This document shows positions 18,018-27,608 of a DNA stretch of 64,000 nucleotides, in pieces. Position numbers and translations under genes: made by a program. The DNA is from Sandaracinaceae bacterium. Its GTDB lineage: Bacteria; Myxococcota_A; Polyangia; Polyangiales; Sandaracinaceae. The notes beneath the pieces were generated by a model, which saw nothing but the letters and a program-made list of their open reading frames with translations, had not been told where the DNA came from and ran no database searches. Location: positions 1 through 64,000 of the forward strand of contig JAIBCE010000006.1 in the NCBI GenBank assembly GCA_019694315.1, given 5' to 3'. Every line of letters starts with the position of its first letter. The stretch's first letter is position 1.

Positions 18018-18081
18018 GGGGCGCAGCCTATCCGGGCCTCCCACGACCGCGCCACGCGCGAGCGCGTGATAGAGCCCTTGC

Positions 18082-19401
18082 GTGAGCCAGGCCACCAGAC
18101 CTTCGCGTGATGAGATCGTCGCGCTCGAGCGCGCGCACGTGTGGCCGCCCTACACCTCGCGCGAGCGCCACGAGGGCCACGATCCGCTCGTCGTCGTGGA
18201 GGCCGATGGGAGCTGGCTCTTCGATCACGACGGACGCAGATACTTCGACGCGATCGGCTCGTGGTGGACATGCACGCTGGGGCATCGTCATCCGCGTCTC
18301 GTGGCGCGCGTGCGAGAGCAGAGCGAGCGTCTCTTCCACGTCGCCGCGGGCGGCACGACGCACCCGGAGATCGCGCTGCTCGCGCGTGAGCTCGTGGCGG
18401 TGGCGCCGCCGGGCCTCACGCGCGCACACTTCTCGGACGACGGCTCCACGTCGGTCGAGGTCGCGACGAAGATCGCGTTCCAGTACTGGCAGCAGAACGG
18501 GCGGCCCGCGCGTCGCCGCTTCGTCGCGCTCTCGGGCGCCTATCACGGCGACACGCTCGCCGCGATGAGCCTCGCCTCCATCGAGGAATTCCGCGGCACG
18601 TTCGGACCGCTCCTCTTCGAGATCCATCGCGCGCCCTCGCCCACCGAGGTGGGCGGATGGGATCGGGTGCTCGAGTCGCTGCGTCGGTCGCTCCGTGCCC
18701 ACGCCGACGAGGTCGCCGCGATCGTGGTCGAGCCCCTCGTGCAGGGCGCCTCGGGCATGCGCATGCACCACCCCGAGGTGCTGCGTGAGCTCCATGCCCT
18801 GAGCCGCGAGATCGACACCCTCTTCGTCGCGGACGAGGTCTTCACTGGCTATGGCCGCACCGGTGCGATGTGGGCGTGCACGCAGGCAGGCATCACGCCC
18901 GACCTCCTCTGCGTGGCCAAGGGCTTCACCGCGGGCGTGCTCCCCATGGCCGCGACGCTCGCCACCGAGCGCGTCTACGACGGCTTCTCCGGCGGCGCGT
19001 CGCGCGCGCTCATGCACGGCCACACGTTCTCGGGACACGCGCTCGGCGCGGCCGTGGCGCGCGAGGTGCTCGCGATCTATCGCGACGAGGCGATCCTCGA
19101 CGGCCTCGAGCTGCGCGCGCGGTCGATCGCGGCCTGGACGGCCCGCATGGGCCAGCTGCCCGGTGTGCGTGCGCACCGCGCGCTCGGGATGATCGGCGCG
19201 CTCGATCTCGGTCATGTCGGCTACGGCGGCACGGGGGTGGGCCTGCGCGTGGCCGAGCTCGCGCGTGAGCGGGGCGTCTTCCTCCGACCGCTCGGCGACA
19301 CGGTCTACGTGACCCCTCGCTTGAACGTGCCCCTCGAGGAGCTCGCGTGGTTGCTCGACGCCGTCGAGGGCGCCGTGCGCGCTGGGCTCGAGCGCGCCTG
19401 A
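18082..19401 (+). CDS. bioA: Adenosylmethionine-8-amino-7-oxononanoate aminotransferase (biotin synthesis)
   Basis: 439 residues, usual length for BioA. It has the BioA N-terminal mark HVWPPYTS, the substrate motif GSWWTCTLGHRHP, DDGSTSVEVA, YHGDT, the catalytic Asp in VADEVFTGYGRTG and the PLP Lys in CVAKGFTAG. It transfers the amino group of S-adenosylmethionine to 8-amino-7-oxononanoate in biotin synthesis. No other bio gene is adjacent, so the pathway is dispersed. The start is GTG (18082) with only a weak ribosome-binding site. Confidence 0.9.
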   Translation: MSQATRPSRDEIVALERAHVWPPYTSRERHEGHDPLVVVEADGSWLFDHDGRRYFDAIGSWWTCTLGHRHPRLVARVREQSERLFHVAAGGTTHPEIALLARELVAVAPPGLTRAHFSDDGSTSVEVATKIAFQYWQQNGRPARRRFVALSGAYHGDTLAAMSLASIEEFRGTFGPLLFEIHRAPSPTEVGGWDRVLESLRRSLRAHADEVAAIVVEPLVQGASGMRMHHPEVLRELHALSREIDTLFVADEVFTGYGRTGAMWACTQAGITPDLLCVAKGFTAGVLPMAATLATERVYDGFSGGASRALMHGHTFSGHALGAAVAREVLAIYRDEAILDGLELRARSIAAWTARMGQLPGVRAHRALGMIGALDLGHVGYGGTGVGLRVAELARERGVFLRPLGDTVYVTPRLNVPLEELAWLLDAVEGAVRAGLERA

Positions 19402-19409
19402 GCCGGTGC

Positions 19410-20126
19410 TCAGCGCGAGGCGCGCTGCGTCTTCTGCGCGTCGGCCTCGTGCGGGTCGAGCTCGCTCGACTCGTCGGCAGGTACGTCCACGCGGACGCGG
19501 GGCGGCTCCGGCACGAGCTCGGCCTCGACGATCTTCACGAGGGCCGTGCCCGCCGCGTGCACCTCTGCCTCGTGTCGTCGCGCCATCGCGCCGAAGCCCG
19601 CTCGCACGATCCCATAGATGAAGACGAGCCAGAGCGGTGCGAGGCCGAGCGCGAGCGCAGGACTCACCAGCATCGCCAGCGGGATCACGAGGCCCATGCC
19701 GCCGCCGCCCACGCCACCCACGATGCCGCCGAAGAGACCACCCGCCACGCTGCCCAGGCGCTCGAGCATGTGCACCCGCGTCTGTCCGCGGCGCGAGGAG
19801 ATCGTCACCTCGAGGACCCGCTGTCCGTTGTACGGGCCCTGTCGCCAGGTGAGCGTGTTGCCGATGACGCTGGCGGTGCCCATCGCGCCGAAGCGCTCCT
19901 GGAGCAGCTCGACGATGGGCTCGTGCGCCTCTCGGCTCAGCGTCCCCTGGAACGAGCGATCGATCTCGATCAGCACCGGACCGCCGAGCCAGCGCCGCGC
20001 CGTCTCGTTCTTGACGTCGTCTGGCGTGGCGGAGGCCACCGCGAGCTGCTCACGGAGCGAGGCGTTCTCCGTCTCGAGCTCTTCCACACGCGCGCGCAGC
20101 GCCTCGGTCTCGTCTCGGTACGCCAC
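19410..20126 (-). CDS. Membrane protein with N-terminal coiled coil, function unknown
   Basis: 238 residues. Residues 1-~30 are a charged coiled coil (TEALRARVEELETENASLRE). The middle ~100 residues have alternating strands and helices without a known domain, followed by a Gly-rich hydrophobic region (~128-172, GGIVGGVGGGG and two helices) and a charged acidic tail. It is convergent with bioA (8-base gap) and divergent from sthA. Confidence 0.6.
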   Translation of the reverse strand: MAYRDETEALRARVEELETENASLREQLAVASATPDDVKNETARRWLGGPVLIEIDRSFQGTLSREAHEPIVELLQERFGAMGTASVIGNTLTWRQGPYNGQRVLEVTISSRRGQTRVHMLERLGSVAGGLFGGIVGGVGGGGMGLVIPLAMLVSPALALGLAPLWLVFIYGIVRAGFGAMARRHEAEVHAAGTALVKIVEAELVPEPPRVRVDVPADESSELDPHEADAQKTQRASR

Positions 20127-20165
20127 GGCCCGAGTCTACGTCCGTCGCGCGTAGCCCGTCGGGGA

Positions 20166-20195
20166 TTGGTCGCGCCGGGGCGGCTTGGATACGAT
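20166..20195 (+). promoter_or_regulatory. Possible promoter of sthA
   Basis: TTGGTC (20166-20171), 18-base spacer, TACGAT (20190-20195), 44 bases before the TTG start. Sequence match only. Confidence 0.4.
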
Positions 20196-20238
20196 CCGCG
20201 CGCGTCACGCGACGCGACCCCCGTCACCGAGGTGAGCT

Positions 20239-21654
20239 TTGGATCGAGAGAGCATCCTGGCGTTCGAGCGCGAGCACGATCTGGTGGTGATCGGCAGCGG
20301 CCCTGCGGGCGAAGGCGCGACGATGAAGGCCGCCAAAGAGGGTGCCAGCGTCGTCATCGTGGAGCGCTATCGCGACGTCGGCGGTGGCTGCACGCACTGG
20401 GCGACCATTCCGAGCAAGGCATTGAGGCACCAGGTCACTCAGGTCCTCCAGGCTCGCAACAATCCCATCTTCGGGAGCGTGGTCTCGCAGGTGAAGGTGA
20501 CCTTTCCGCAGCTCCTGCGCGCCGCCGACACCGTGATCGCGCGTCAGGTCGCGATGCGCCGCGACTTCTACACACGCAACCACGTGAAGGTGGTGTTCGG
20601 TCACGCCCGCTTCGTGGGACCGCACGAGATCGAGGTCTCGACCAGCGCGGGCGAGCGCCGCATCCGCGCCAAGAAATTCCTCGTCGCGGTGGGCTCTCGG
20701 CCGTATCGACCCGCCGACATCGACTTCGGTCATCCGCGCGTGCTCGACTCGGACACGATCCTCAAGCTCGACCATACCCCCGACTCGATCACCATCTATG
20801 GTGCGGGCGTGGTGGGCTGTGAGTACGCGTCGATCTTCCGGAACCTCGGTGTGAAGGTCAATCTGATCAACAGCCGTGACAAGCTGCTCTCGTTCCTCGA
20901 CGACGAGATCGTCGACGCGCTCGCCTACCACCTGCGCGATCAGGGCGTGGTCATCCGCCACAACGAGGAGGCCTCGCGCGTCGAGACGCTCGACGACGGT
21001 GTGATCCTGCACCTCAAGAGTGGGAAGCGGATCAAGACGGATGTGCTGCTCTGGGCGCAGGGGCGCTCGGGCAACACGCATGATCTCGGCCTCGAGAGCG
21101 TCGGCATCACCCCGGACTCCCGCGGGCAGATCAAGGTCGATGATCACTTCCGCACGGCGGCGCCGCACATCTATGCCTGTGGCGACGTGATCGGCTATCC
21201 GAGCCTGGCCTCCGCCAGCTACGATCAAGGCCGCTTCGCGTCCCACCACGCCATCCACGGTGAGACGGAGATGAGGCTCGTCGAGCAGATGCCGACAGGC
21301 ATCTACACGTCTCCCGAGATCAGCTCGCTGGGCAAGTCGGAGCGCGAGCTGACCTCGGCCGGAGTGCCCTACGAGGTGGGCCACTCCACGTTCCGCTCGC
21401 TCGCACGGGCTCAGATCACGGGCAACACCGTGGGCATGCTCAAGCTGCTCTTCCACCGCGAGACGCTCGAGATCCTGGGGATCCACTGCTTCGGCGACCA
21501 GGCGGCCGAGATCGTCCACATCGGACAGGCGATCATGAGCCAGCCCAACGGCGCCAACACGCTCCGCTACTTCATGAACACCACGTTCAATTACCCGACC
21601 ATGGCCGAGGCCTATCGCGTGGCGGCGCTCAACGGCTTCAACCGTCTCTTCTGA
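20239..21654 (+). CDS. sthA: Soluble pyridine nucleotide transhydrogenase
   Basis: 471 residues, as for SthA. FAD-binding GSGPAGEGA near the start, then [15 protein letters not shown]: the same site as the redox disulfide of lipoamide dehydrogenase, but with only one Cys, which distinguishes SthA. NAD(P)-binding [14 protein letters not shown] and C-terminal dimerisation domain with [17 protein letters not shown] are present. It transfers reducing equivalents between NADPH and NADH. Start is TTG with GAGGTGA upstream. The DCC-family gene follows after eight bases and is probably co-transcribed. Confidence 0.92.
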   Translation: MDRESILAFEREHDLVVIGSGPAGEGATMKAAKEGASVVIVERYRDVGGGCTHWATIPSKALRHQVTQVLQARNNPIFGSVVSQVKVTFPQLLRAADTVIARQVAMRRDFYTRNHVKVVFGHARFVGPHEIEVSTSAGERRIRAKKFLVAVGSRPYRPADIDFGHPRVLDSDTILKLDHTPDSITIYGAGVVGCEYASIFRNLGVKVNLINSRDKLLSFLDDEIVDALAYHLRDQGVVIRHNEEASRVETLDDGVILHLKSGKRIKTDVLLWAQGRSGNTHDLGLESVGITPDSRGQIKVDDHFRTAAPHIYACGDVIGYPSLASASYDQGRFASHHAIHGETEMRLVEQMPTGIYTSPEISSLGKSERELTSAGVPYEVGHSTFRSLARAQITGNTVGMLKLLFHRETLEILGIHCFGDQAAEIVHIGQAIMSQPNGANTLRYFMNTTFNYPTMAEAYRVAALNGFNRLF

Positions 21655-21662
21655 CGGGCCGC

Positions 21663-22076
21663 ATGCGCGACTCGCCCATCCTGCTCTTCGATGGTGTGTG
21701 CAACCTGTGCAGTCGCGCGGTGCAGTTCATCGTCGATCACGAGACGGCGCCGACGATTCGCTTCTGCTCACTCCAGTCCGAGGCAGGCAGGGCGCTCCTG
21801 GCGGAGCACGGCATGCTCCACGTGATCGCCGAAGCCGACCCGGACACGATGGTCTTCGTGGAGGGAGGCCGCGCCTACGAGCGCAGCACGGGCGCCCTGC
21901 GTGTCAGTCGCTACCTCCGCGCGCCCTGGCGCTGGATCCAGCTGGGTTGGATCGTGCCCCGCATCCTCCGCGACCTCGTCTATCGCGTCGTCGCGAAGAA
22001 CCGCTATCGCTGGTTCGGCAAGAGCGACTCGTGCCTCGTGCCCACGAAGGAGCTCAAGGCACGATTCCTCGCGTGA
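21663..22076 (+). CDS. DCC-family thiol-disulfide oxidoreductase-like protein (DUF393)
   Basis: 137 residues. FDGVCNLCSRAVQFI carries the C-x-x-C that names the family, with the later conserved VVAKNRYRWFGKSDSCLVP. The family has a thioredoxin-like fold and is of uncertain function. Follows sthA closely and probably shares its transcript. Confidence 0.85.
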   Translation: MRDSPILLFDGVCNLCSRAVQFIVDHETAPTIRFCSLQSEAGRALLAEHGMLHVIAEADPDTMVFVEGGRAYERSTGALRVSRYLRAPWRWIQLGWIVPRILRDLVYRVVAKNRYRWFGKSDSCLVPTKELKARFLA

Positions 22077-22101
22077 GGTGGTGGAAGCGGCCCGACGTGG
22101 G

Positions 22102-23211
22102 CTATTTGCCCTTGCCGAGGAAGTCCTTGATCGAGCCGACGATGGCGTCACGGTCACGGATCTCGCTCGTGACCACGCGCTCGTCCTTGCCGAGGTGCTC
22201 GCGAACGTCCTTGATGAACTGGCCGGAGCCATAGGGGCTCTCGACCTGGCCATAACAGAACATGTTGCTGATCGGCAGGAGCTTGGTCTTGAGCAGCTCG
22301 ATGCACTGCAGCGTGTCGTCGACCGACCAGTTGTCGCCGTCGGAGAAGTGGAACGGATAGATGTTCCACTCGGCGGCGGGATAGTCGGCCTCGAGGATCT
22401 GGTGACAGAGCTTGTAGGCGCTCGAGATCATCGTGCCGCCCGACTCGCGCGTCTTGAAGAACGTGTCGCGGTCGACCTCGCGTGCGACCGCGTCGTGGAT
22501 GATGAAGCGCGTCTCGAGGCCCTTGTACTGCTTGCGTAGCCAGGTATCGATCCAGAAGGACTCGATGCGGACGATCTCCTTCTGCTCGTCTCCCATCGAG
22601 CCCGAGACGTCCATCATGTAGACGATGACCGCGTTCGCGATCGGCTCTTCTTCGGTCTTCCACGACCGATAGCGCATGTCGTCGCGGGTCGGGATGATGA
22701 TGGGGTTCTTCGGGTCGTAGGTGCCGGTGGAGATCTGACGACGCAGCGCCTGCTTGTAGGTGCGCTTGAAGTGTCGCAGCGAGTTCGGGCCCACGCGGCG
22801 CACGCCGACGTAGCGATCCTTCTGATCGACGATCTTGCTCTTGCCCTTGTCGAGGATGTTCGGGAGCTGCAGCTCCTCACCGAGGATCTCCGCGAGCTCG
22901 TCGAGCGTGACCTCGGTCTCGAGCGCGTGCTGGCCCTCGTTCTGCCCCGCCTTGCCCTTGCCGTCGCCCTCCTGGCCTTCACCGCCGAGCGGATCGCCCT
23001 CGTCGCCGTCTCCCTGGCCCACGCCGCCGCCCTGCTTGTCGGAGTAGCGGAAGCGCGGGATGTCGATCTGGGGCACCGGGATGGACACGACGTCCTTGCC
23101 CTGCTTGCCCATCAGCTCGCCGTGCGAGATGTACTTCTTGAGGTTCTGCCGGATCTTGCCGCGGACGATCTGCTTGAAGCGGCCGTGATCCTGGTCGATG
23201 CGGAGGGACAC
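22102..23211 (-). CDS. DUF444 (YeaH/YhbH) family von Willebrand A-like protein
   Basis: 369 residues. N-terminal [19 protein letters not shown], a Gly/Asp-rich linker at ~60-90, and a C-terminal vWA fold with metal-binding [13 protein letters not shown] and a later TMISSAY. In many bacteria this gene sits with the PrkA serine kinase and a SpoVR protein and takes part in stress responses; neither partner is next to it here. Convergent with the DCC-family gene. Confidence 0.9.
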   Translation of the reverse strand: MSLRIDQDHGRFKQIVRGKIRQNLKKYISHGELMGKQGKDVVSIPVPQIDIPRFRYSDKQGGGVGQGDGDEGDPLGGEGQEGDGKGKAGQNEGQHALETEVTLDELAEILGEELQLPNILDKGKSKIVDQKDRYVGVRRVGPNSLRHFKRTYKQALRRQISTGTYDPKNPIIIPTRDDMRYRSWKTEEEPIANAVIVYMMDVSGSMGDEQKEIVRIESFWIDTWLRKQYKGLETRFIIHDAVAREVDRDTFFKTRESGGTMISSAYKLCHQILEADYPAAEWNIYPFHFSDGDNWSVDDTLQCIELLKTKLLPISNMFCYGQVESPYGSGQFIKDVREHLGKDERVVTSEIRDRDAIVGSIKDFLGKGK

Positions 23212-23275
23212 ACCCCGAGTCTACACGAGAGGGGCGCGGCGTTCCGCCCCTCGGAGGGCGGCCACGAGCCGGTCG

Positions 23276-24607
23276 TCAGCGACAGCGCTTGAGGACCGGC
23301 CTCGCGCTCGCCGTGCGGCGGCAGGCGGTGCGGTAGTCCTCGCACGTGTAGAGCGTCGCCGAGGTGCCGCACGCGATGCCCCGCTGGAACAGCGCCGCGG
23401 GAGGCCGCGCGTCGCACCCCGTGATGCCGCCGCCGCAGGAGACCATCGTGGGGTCCGCAGCATCCGCGTATTCGGGGTTGTTCGTGCCGTTGCAGTTGTA
23501 GTCGAACGACGAGCCCCCCGACGGAGTCGTGTAGGCCGTGGGGAAGAAGAGCGTCTGGTTCGGGCGCACGTCGGGGTTGCCGTCGTGGCAGTCGGTCGAC
23601 GTGGTGCCGGCCGGGACACGCGAGGTCCAGCTCCGGCACGTCGGCGTGACCGTCGGCGCCACGCAGCCCGTCACCACCGCTGCGTCGGCGGGGGCATAGC
23701 CGTCGTCGTCGCAGTCGGCGTACCACGTGTTCGTCGTCGGCTCGTCGCTGGGGTCGCAGTTGGAGTCGAGCATTCCCGGATCGCACTCCTCGACGCGTCC
23801 TGGGTAGATCTCGAAGTTCGTGTCATCGCAGTCGTCACCCCCGCAGCTGATCGAGGCGTGCAGGTCGCCGTCCATGTCCGCGGTGAACGACGGGATGCAG
23901 CCCCCAGTGGCTGGGTCGCACACGCTGCAGTCGGGGTTGCCGCAGTCGACGGGGGAGGTGGTCGCCACACACACGCCGATCAGACCGCCATTGTCGGCGG
24001 TGCTCGTCTGACACTCCTGCGCGCCGAGGCACGGATCCTGGAAGCACGTGCTGGCGTCGATGCAGTCCGGGAGGCAGCCGTAGCAGCCGTCGCCGAAGAC
24101 CTCGTTGCCGTCGTCGCAGACCTCGTCGGTGTCGAGGGTGCCGTCGCCGCACGTCGTGCCCACGCAGCTGCCCGTGAAGCACACGCCGCTCGCGCCCCCG
24201 TCGGTGGTGCAGGGGGTGTTGTCGGGGCTCGGACCAACGCCGCACGAGCTTCCGTCGCAGGTCGCCTCGAGGCAGGTGATGCCGGGATCGGGGCAGTCAC
24301 CGGGGCCGCCACAAGTGGGCGAGACGGTGCAGTCGGTCTCGCAGCCGTTGCCGTCGAGGAGGTCTCCGTCGTCACACTGCTCGGTGCGCGCGTCGAGCAC
24401 GCCATCGCCGCAGCGCGAATTGCCGCAGATGCCGCCGCGGCAGATCAGCGCGGCCGCGATCCCCGCGCGATCGCAGGGCGTTCCGTCGTCCAGGCCCTGA
24501 CAGGGGCTCGTCGGGGTGCTGTCGTGCAGCGCTCCGTCGACGATCACCGAGCATGCCGCGGCGGGCGCCGCCAGAGCCAGCAAGAGCACCAAGCGAAGAC
24601 GAGCCAT
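23276..24607 (-). CDS. Cys-rich MopE-like surface lipoprotein, paralogue 1
   Basis: 443 residues. Lipoprotein signal ([14 protein letters not shown]), then DUF4215-type repeats (RCGDGVLDARTEQCDDGD, TCGDGTLDTDEVCDDGN) and an MopE-like putative metal-binding region with Asp-rich repeats ([31 protein letters not shown]). It should be anchored in the outer membrane and stabilised by many disulfides or by calcium. It ends with a Cys-containing tail. The ATG at 24607 has GAGAGG upstream. It follows its paralogue by 26 bases; the two share overall order and the CSVIVDGAL start. Confidence 0.85.
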   Translation of the reverse strand: MARLRLVLLLALAAPAAACSVIVDGALHDSTPTSPCQGLDDGTPCDRAGIAAALICRGGICGNSRCGDGVLDARTEQCDDGDLLDGNGCETDCTVSPTCGGPGDCPDPGITCLEATCDGSSCGVGPSPDNTPCTTDGGASGVCFTGSCVGTTCGDGTLDTDEVCDDGNEVFGDGCYGCLPDCIDASTCFQDPCLGAQECQTSTADNGGLIGVCVATTSPVDCGNPDCSVCDPATGGCIPSFTADMDGDLHASISCGGDDCDDTNFEIYPGRVEECDPGMLDSNCDPSDEPTTNTWYADCDDDGYAPADAAVVTGCVAPTVTPTCRSWTSRVPAGTTSTDCHDGNPDVRPNQTLFFPTAYTTPSGGSSFDYNCNGTNNPEYADAADPTMVSCGGGITGCDARPPAALFQRGIACGTSATLYTCEDYRTACRRTASARPVLKRCR

Positions 24608-24633
24608 CGAGACCTCTCTCGCGTGAGACGATG

Positions 24634-25980
24634 TCAGTGACAGCGAAGCGAATACCGCTCGCGCGAGGCTTGGCGGACGCAGACCCCAGAGACCATCGCA
24701 CACTCGTAGAGCGTCGCGGCCTCGCCGCAGGTCGTGCCCAGGTCGACCACCGCCTTCGCACGACAGAAGCTGTCACACGCGGCGAGCCGCGGCGAAAAGA
24801 CCCGGTTGAACTCGGGCTCTTCGCTCCCGCTGCAGTCGTAGTCGAACGAAGGAGCTCTGGACGAGTCGACGTAGGGGCTCGCGAAGTAGTCACGCTGATC
24901 GGGTGAGACCGTGAGGTCGCTGTCGAAGCAGTCACTCGCCACGCTGGGAGCGCGCGCCGTCCAGCCGCCGAAGCAGGACTCGGGGGGCGCCGCCGGAAGG
25001 CCACAGGTCGAGGCCACCTCGGCGCCGGGCTCCGCGTAGCCATCACCGTCGCAGTCGGCGTACCACGTGGTCATCGTGGTCTCGTCGCCGTTGCCATTGC
25101 AGTTCTCGTCGATTCCGTCGCTGCAGATCTCGGGGAAGCCCGGCGCCACGTTGCCATTGGCGTCGTCACAGTCGTCACCACCGCAGCTCGGGCTCGCGTG
25201 CCCGTCGAAGTCCATGTCGGCCTCGACGGACGGGACGCATGCGGCCGAGAACGAGTCGCAGACCTGACAGGGCGAGGGGCAGGAGAGGACGCTCTGGCTG
25301 TCGTCGGGCACGCAGAGGCCGATCTGGCCGGTTGCCCCGGTCGTCACCTCGCAGCGCTCGTAGCCGAAGCACGGATCGCGGAGACATGCATTGTCGTCGA
25401 GGCACTCGGGCTTGCAGAAGGGCGAGCAGCCATCTCCAGGGTTCTGGTTGCCGTCGTCGCACATCTCGCCGGTGTCGATCGTGTCGTTGCCGCAGGTCGA
25501 GGCCACGCAATTGCCACCGAGGCAGATCCCGGCGCCGCCGAGGGGATCGGAGCAGTCGCTGTTGTCCGGCGCGACCTCGAACGAGCAGTCGCCCAGGGTG
25601 CAGACGCCCACATAACAGGGGATGTCCGTCGCACACTCGCTGTTGGTCATGCAGCGAGGCGTCACCGTGCAGTCGGGCTCACAGTCGTCTCCTGGGACGC
25701 TGTTGCCGTCGTCGCACTGCTCCACCGAACCGTCCGCCTTGGGGCGCGCGTCGAGCTGCCCATCGCCGCAGCGCGAGTTGGTGCAGACATCGTGGAGGCA
25801 GATCAGCGGGGCGGTGATGCCCTCTCGCAGGCACTGCGTGCCGTCCGCGAGCCCATCGCACGCATCCATGGCCATCGGGTCCTGGAGCGCGCCGTCGACG
25901 ATGACGGAGCATGCGCCGAGCGGGGCGGCGAGCGCGAAGGCGAGGGCGATCGAGCGAAGAGAAGCGAGTCGTTCGGTCAT
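24634..25980 (-). CDS. Cys-rich MopE-like surface lipoprotein, paralogue 2
   Basis: 448 residues, same plan as its downstream neighbour: lipobox [15 protein letters not shown]4215-type CDDGN motifs ([28 protein letters not shown]), then [25 protein letters not shown] and [12 protein letters not shown], typical of MopE-like putative metal-binding proteins. The two genes are a tandem duplication that has diverged. Likely displayed on the outer membrane. The PEGA/TPR gene precedes it in the same run. Confidence 0.85.
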   Translation of the reverse strand: MTERLASLRSIALAFALAAPLGACSVIVDGALQDPMAMDACDGLADGTQCLREGITAPLICLHDVCTNSRCGDGQLDARPKADGSVEQCDDGNSVPGDDCEPDCTVTPRCMTNSECATDIPCYVGVCTLGDCSFEVAPDNSDCSDPLGGAGICLGGNCVASTCGNDTIDTGEMCDDGNQNPGDGCSPFCKPECLDDNACLRDPCFGYERCEVTTGATGQIGLCVPDDSQSVLSCPSPCQVCDSFSAACVPSVEADMDFDGHASPSCGGDDCDDANGNVAPGFPEICSDGIDENCNGNGDETTMTTWYADCDGDGYAEPGAEVASTCGLPAAPPESCFGGWTARAPSVASDCFDSDLTVSPDQRDYFASPYVDSSRAPSFDYDCSGSEEPEFNRVFSPRLAACDSFCRAKAVVDLGTTCGEAATLYECAMVSGVCVRQASRERYSLRCH

Positions 25981-25998
25981 GAGATCCTCGTCGTCGGC

Positions 25999-26937
25999 TC
26001 AGAAGCGACCCGCGGTGGAGGCTCCGAAGAGCCCCGGACCGACGAGCGGCACGATCTCGAGCGAGGTCGTGGACGCCTCGCTCGCGGTCTGGCTGTTCAT
26101 GTCGAGCACGAGCCACACGAGCCCACCCGCGATCGCGGCGGTCCCGACGGGCCAGAGGATGTCGGACACGAGCGCGAGCGTTCGCGCCGAGTCGGCGTCG
26201 CTGCCCGTGCGCGACATCGCGTGTCCGGCTTGATCGAGCGCGACACCACCGAGCACCAGGCCCGTGATGAGCACCACGCCGCCGCCCGCCATCGTCAGGA
26301 TCGGCCCGAGCGAGGGCCCGCTGCTCACGGGCAGCATCTCGATGCCCACGTTCACCGTCTGCCCGGCGGGCACCGCCACGCTCGCCGCGAAGTCGTGGTA
26401 GCCGCCGGCGCGCACGCGGATCTCGTGGCTGCCGGGGCTGACCATGAGCGGATCACGGCGCGGGAGCCGGCCCCGATCTTCACCGTCGACGAGCAGCACC
26501 GCGCCCTCGGGCCCGCCGTCGAGCAGGACGCCCGTGCGACCGATGCGCTCGCGGATCGCGGCCAGACGTGCGCGCGCGTCGGGCAGGCGCTCGTCGTCGG
26601 TGGAGGTGCCGTTCACGTAGGCCTCGAGCGCGTTGGCCGCGTCCGTCAGGCGCCCGAGGCGCTCGTAGGCCTGCGAGAGGTTGTACTGGAGGCCGATGCG
26701 CGCCTCGAGCGCGTACGCGCGCTCCCAGAGCGAGGCGGCGTCCTCGTAGTCGCCCTGGCTGTAGGCCGTCTGGCCACGCAGGAAGAGCCCTCGCGCGTCG
26801 TCTGCGGGCGGGGCTGCGACCTCCGCCGACGTCTGCGCGGCTTGGGCCTCTTGAGCACGCGCGACACCCGACGGCACCCACGCGCAAGCCGCCGAGACGA
26901 CGACCACCGAAGCCAGACCCCATCGACGAAACGACAT
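25999..26937 (-). CDS. Secreted PEGA-domain protein with TPR and two C-terminal membrane helices
   Basis: 312 residues from the ATG at 26937. Signal peptide ending near GVARAQ, two TPR units (~45-125, for example GLFLRGQTAYSQGDYEDAASLWERAY), a PEGA domain (~150-210: AVLLVDGEDRGRLPR, VSPGSHEIRVRAGGYHDF), then two membrane helices (~225-245, ~270-290). PEGA domains are linked to surface layers. It lies between the paralogous lipoprotein genes and a small TPR gene, all on the same strand. Confidence 0.78.
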   Translation of the reverse strand: MSFRRWGLASVVVVSAACAWVPSGVARAQEAQAAQTSAEVAAPPADDARGLFLRGQTAYSQGDYEDAASLWERAYALEARIGLQYNLSQAYERLGRLTDAANALEAYVNGTSTDDERLPDARARLAAIRERIGRTGVLLDGGPEGAVLLVDGEDRGRLPRRDPLMVSPGSHEIRVRAGGYHDFAASVAVPAGQTVNVGIEMLPVSSGPSLGPILTMAGGGVVLITGLVLGGVALDQAGHAMSRTGSDADSARTLALVSDILWPVGTAAIAGGLVWLVLDMNSQTASEASTTSLEIVPLVGPGLFGASTAGRF

Positions 26938-27049
26938 GCGATTGCTCCGAAACAGGCGCGCCACCGGGGCGCGCACAGAGGACTCTGCGAAGTGCTCGAT
27001 CTTGCCCAGACCGTTGCTCACGCCCTCGAGGAGTGCGGTGCCCTCGAGC

Positions 27050-27595
27050 TCAGTGCGCGGCCCGCTCGCGCTCCGCGATGCGCGCGCGGACCTCGACCAT
27101 ACGCTGCTCGAGCGCGACCCACGCATCGATGACCTCGATGCGGGTGCGGCCGATGCGGCCATCCGCCAGACCCCCGGAGGTGTCGGCGAACCTGACATAT
27201 TCCTGCCACGCGTTGCGCGCGTCCTGGATGCGCTCGGGCATGCGCTCGAGCGTGGACGCGATGCCGTGGAGGGCGCGGGCCTGGAAGCGCCGATCGCCGG
27301 ACTCGCGCGCGAAGCGCAGGCAGTCCTGGAAGCCATCGAGCGCGCCGTTGAGATCGCCCGTGGCGCGGTTCATCTCGGCCACGTAACAGAGCGCGTCGGG
27401 CTGCGAGGGCGCCAGCGCGAGCGCCTCGCGGAAGTGGCGTGCGGCCGACTCGTGGTCGCCGACGACGAACGAGCTCATCGCCGTGCGCACCTGCTCGTGG
27501 TAGCCGGCCGGCACCTGAGCCAGGGCCGTGCCGCTCGAGGCCGAGACCCATCCTGCGATCACGAAGGCGACCGAGACACCCACCAGGCGCTTCAT
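27050..27595 (-). CDS. Small secreted TPR protein
   Basis: 181 residues. Signal peptide ending in GTALAQ, then a TPR pair (SFVVGDHESAARHFREALAL, GDLNGALDGFQDCLRF), and a basic, helical C-terminus. It is probably a periplasmic partner of the neighbouring PEGA/TPR protein; that is inferred from position. 13 bases from the galT-like stop on the same strand. Confidence 0.7.
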   Translation of the reverse strand: MKRLVGVSVAFVIAGWVSASSGTALAQVPAGYHEQVRTAMSSFVVGDHESAARHFREALALAPSQPDALCYVAEMNRATGDLNGALDGFQDCLRFARESGDRRFQARALHGIASTLERMPERIQDARNAWQEYVRFADTSGGLADGRIGRTRIEVIDAWVALEQRMVEVRARIAERERAAH

Positions 27596-27608
27596 GGGCG
27601 GCAGGGTA

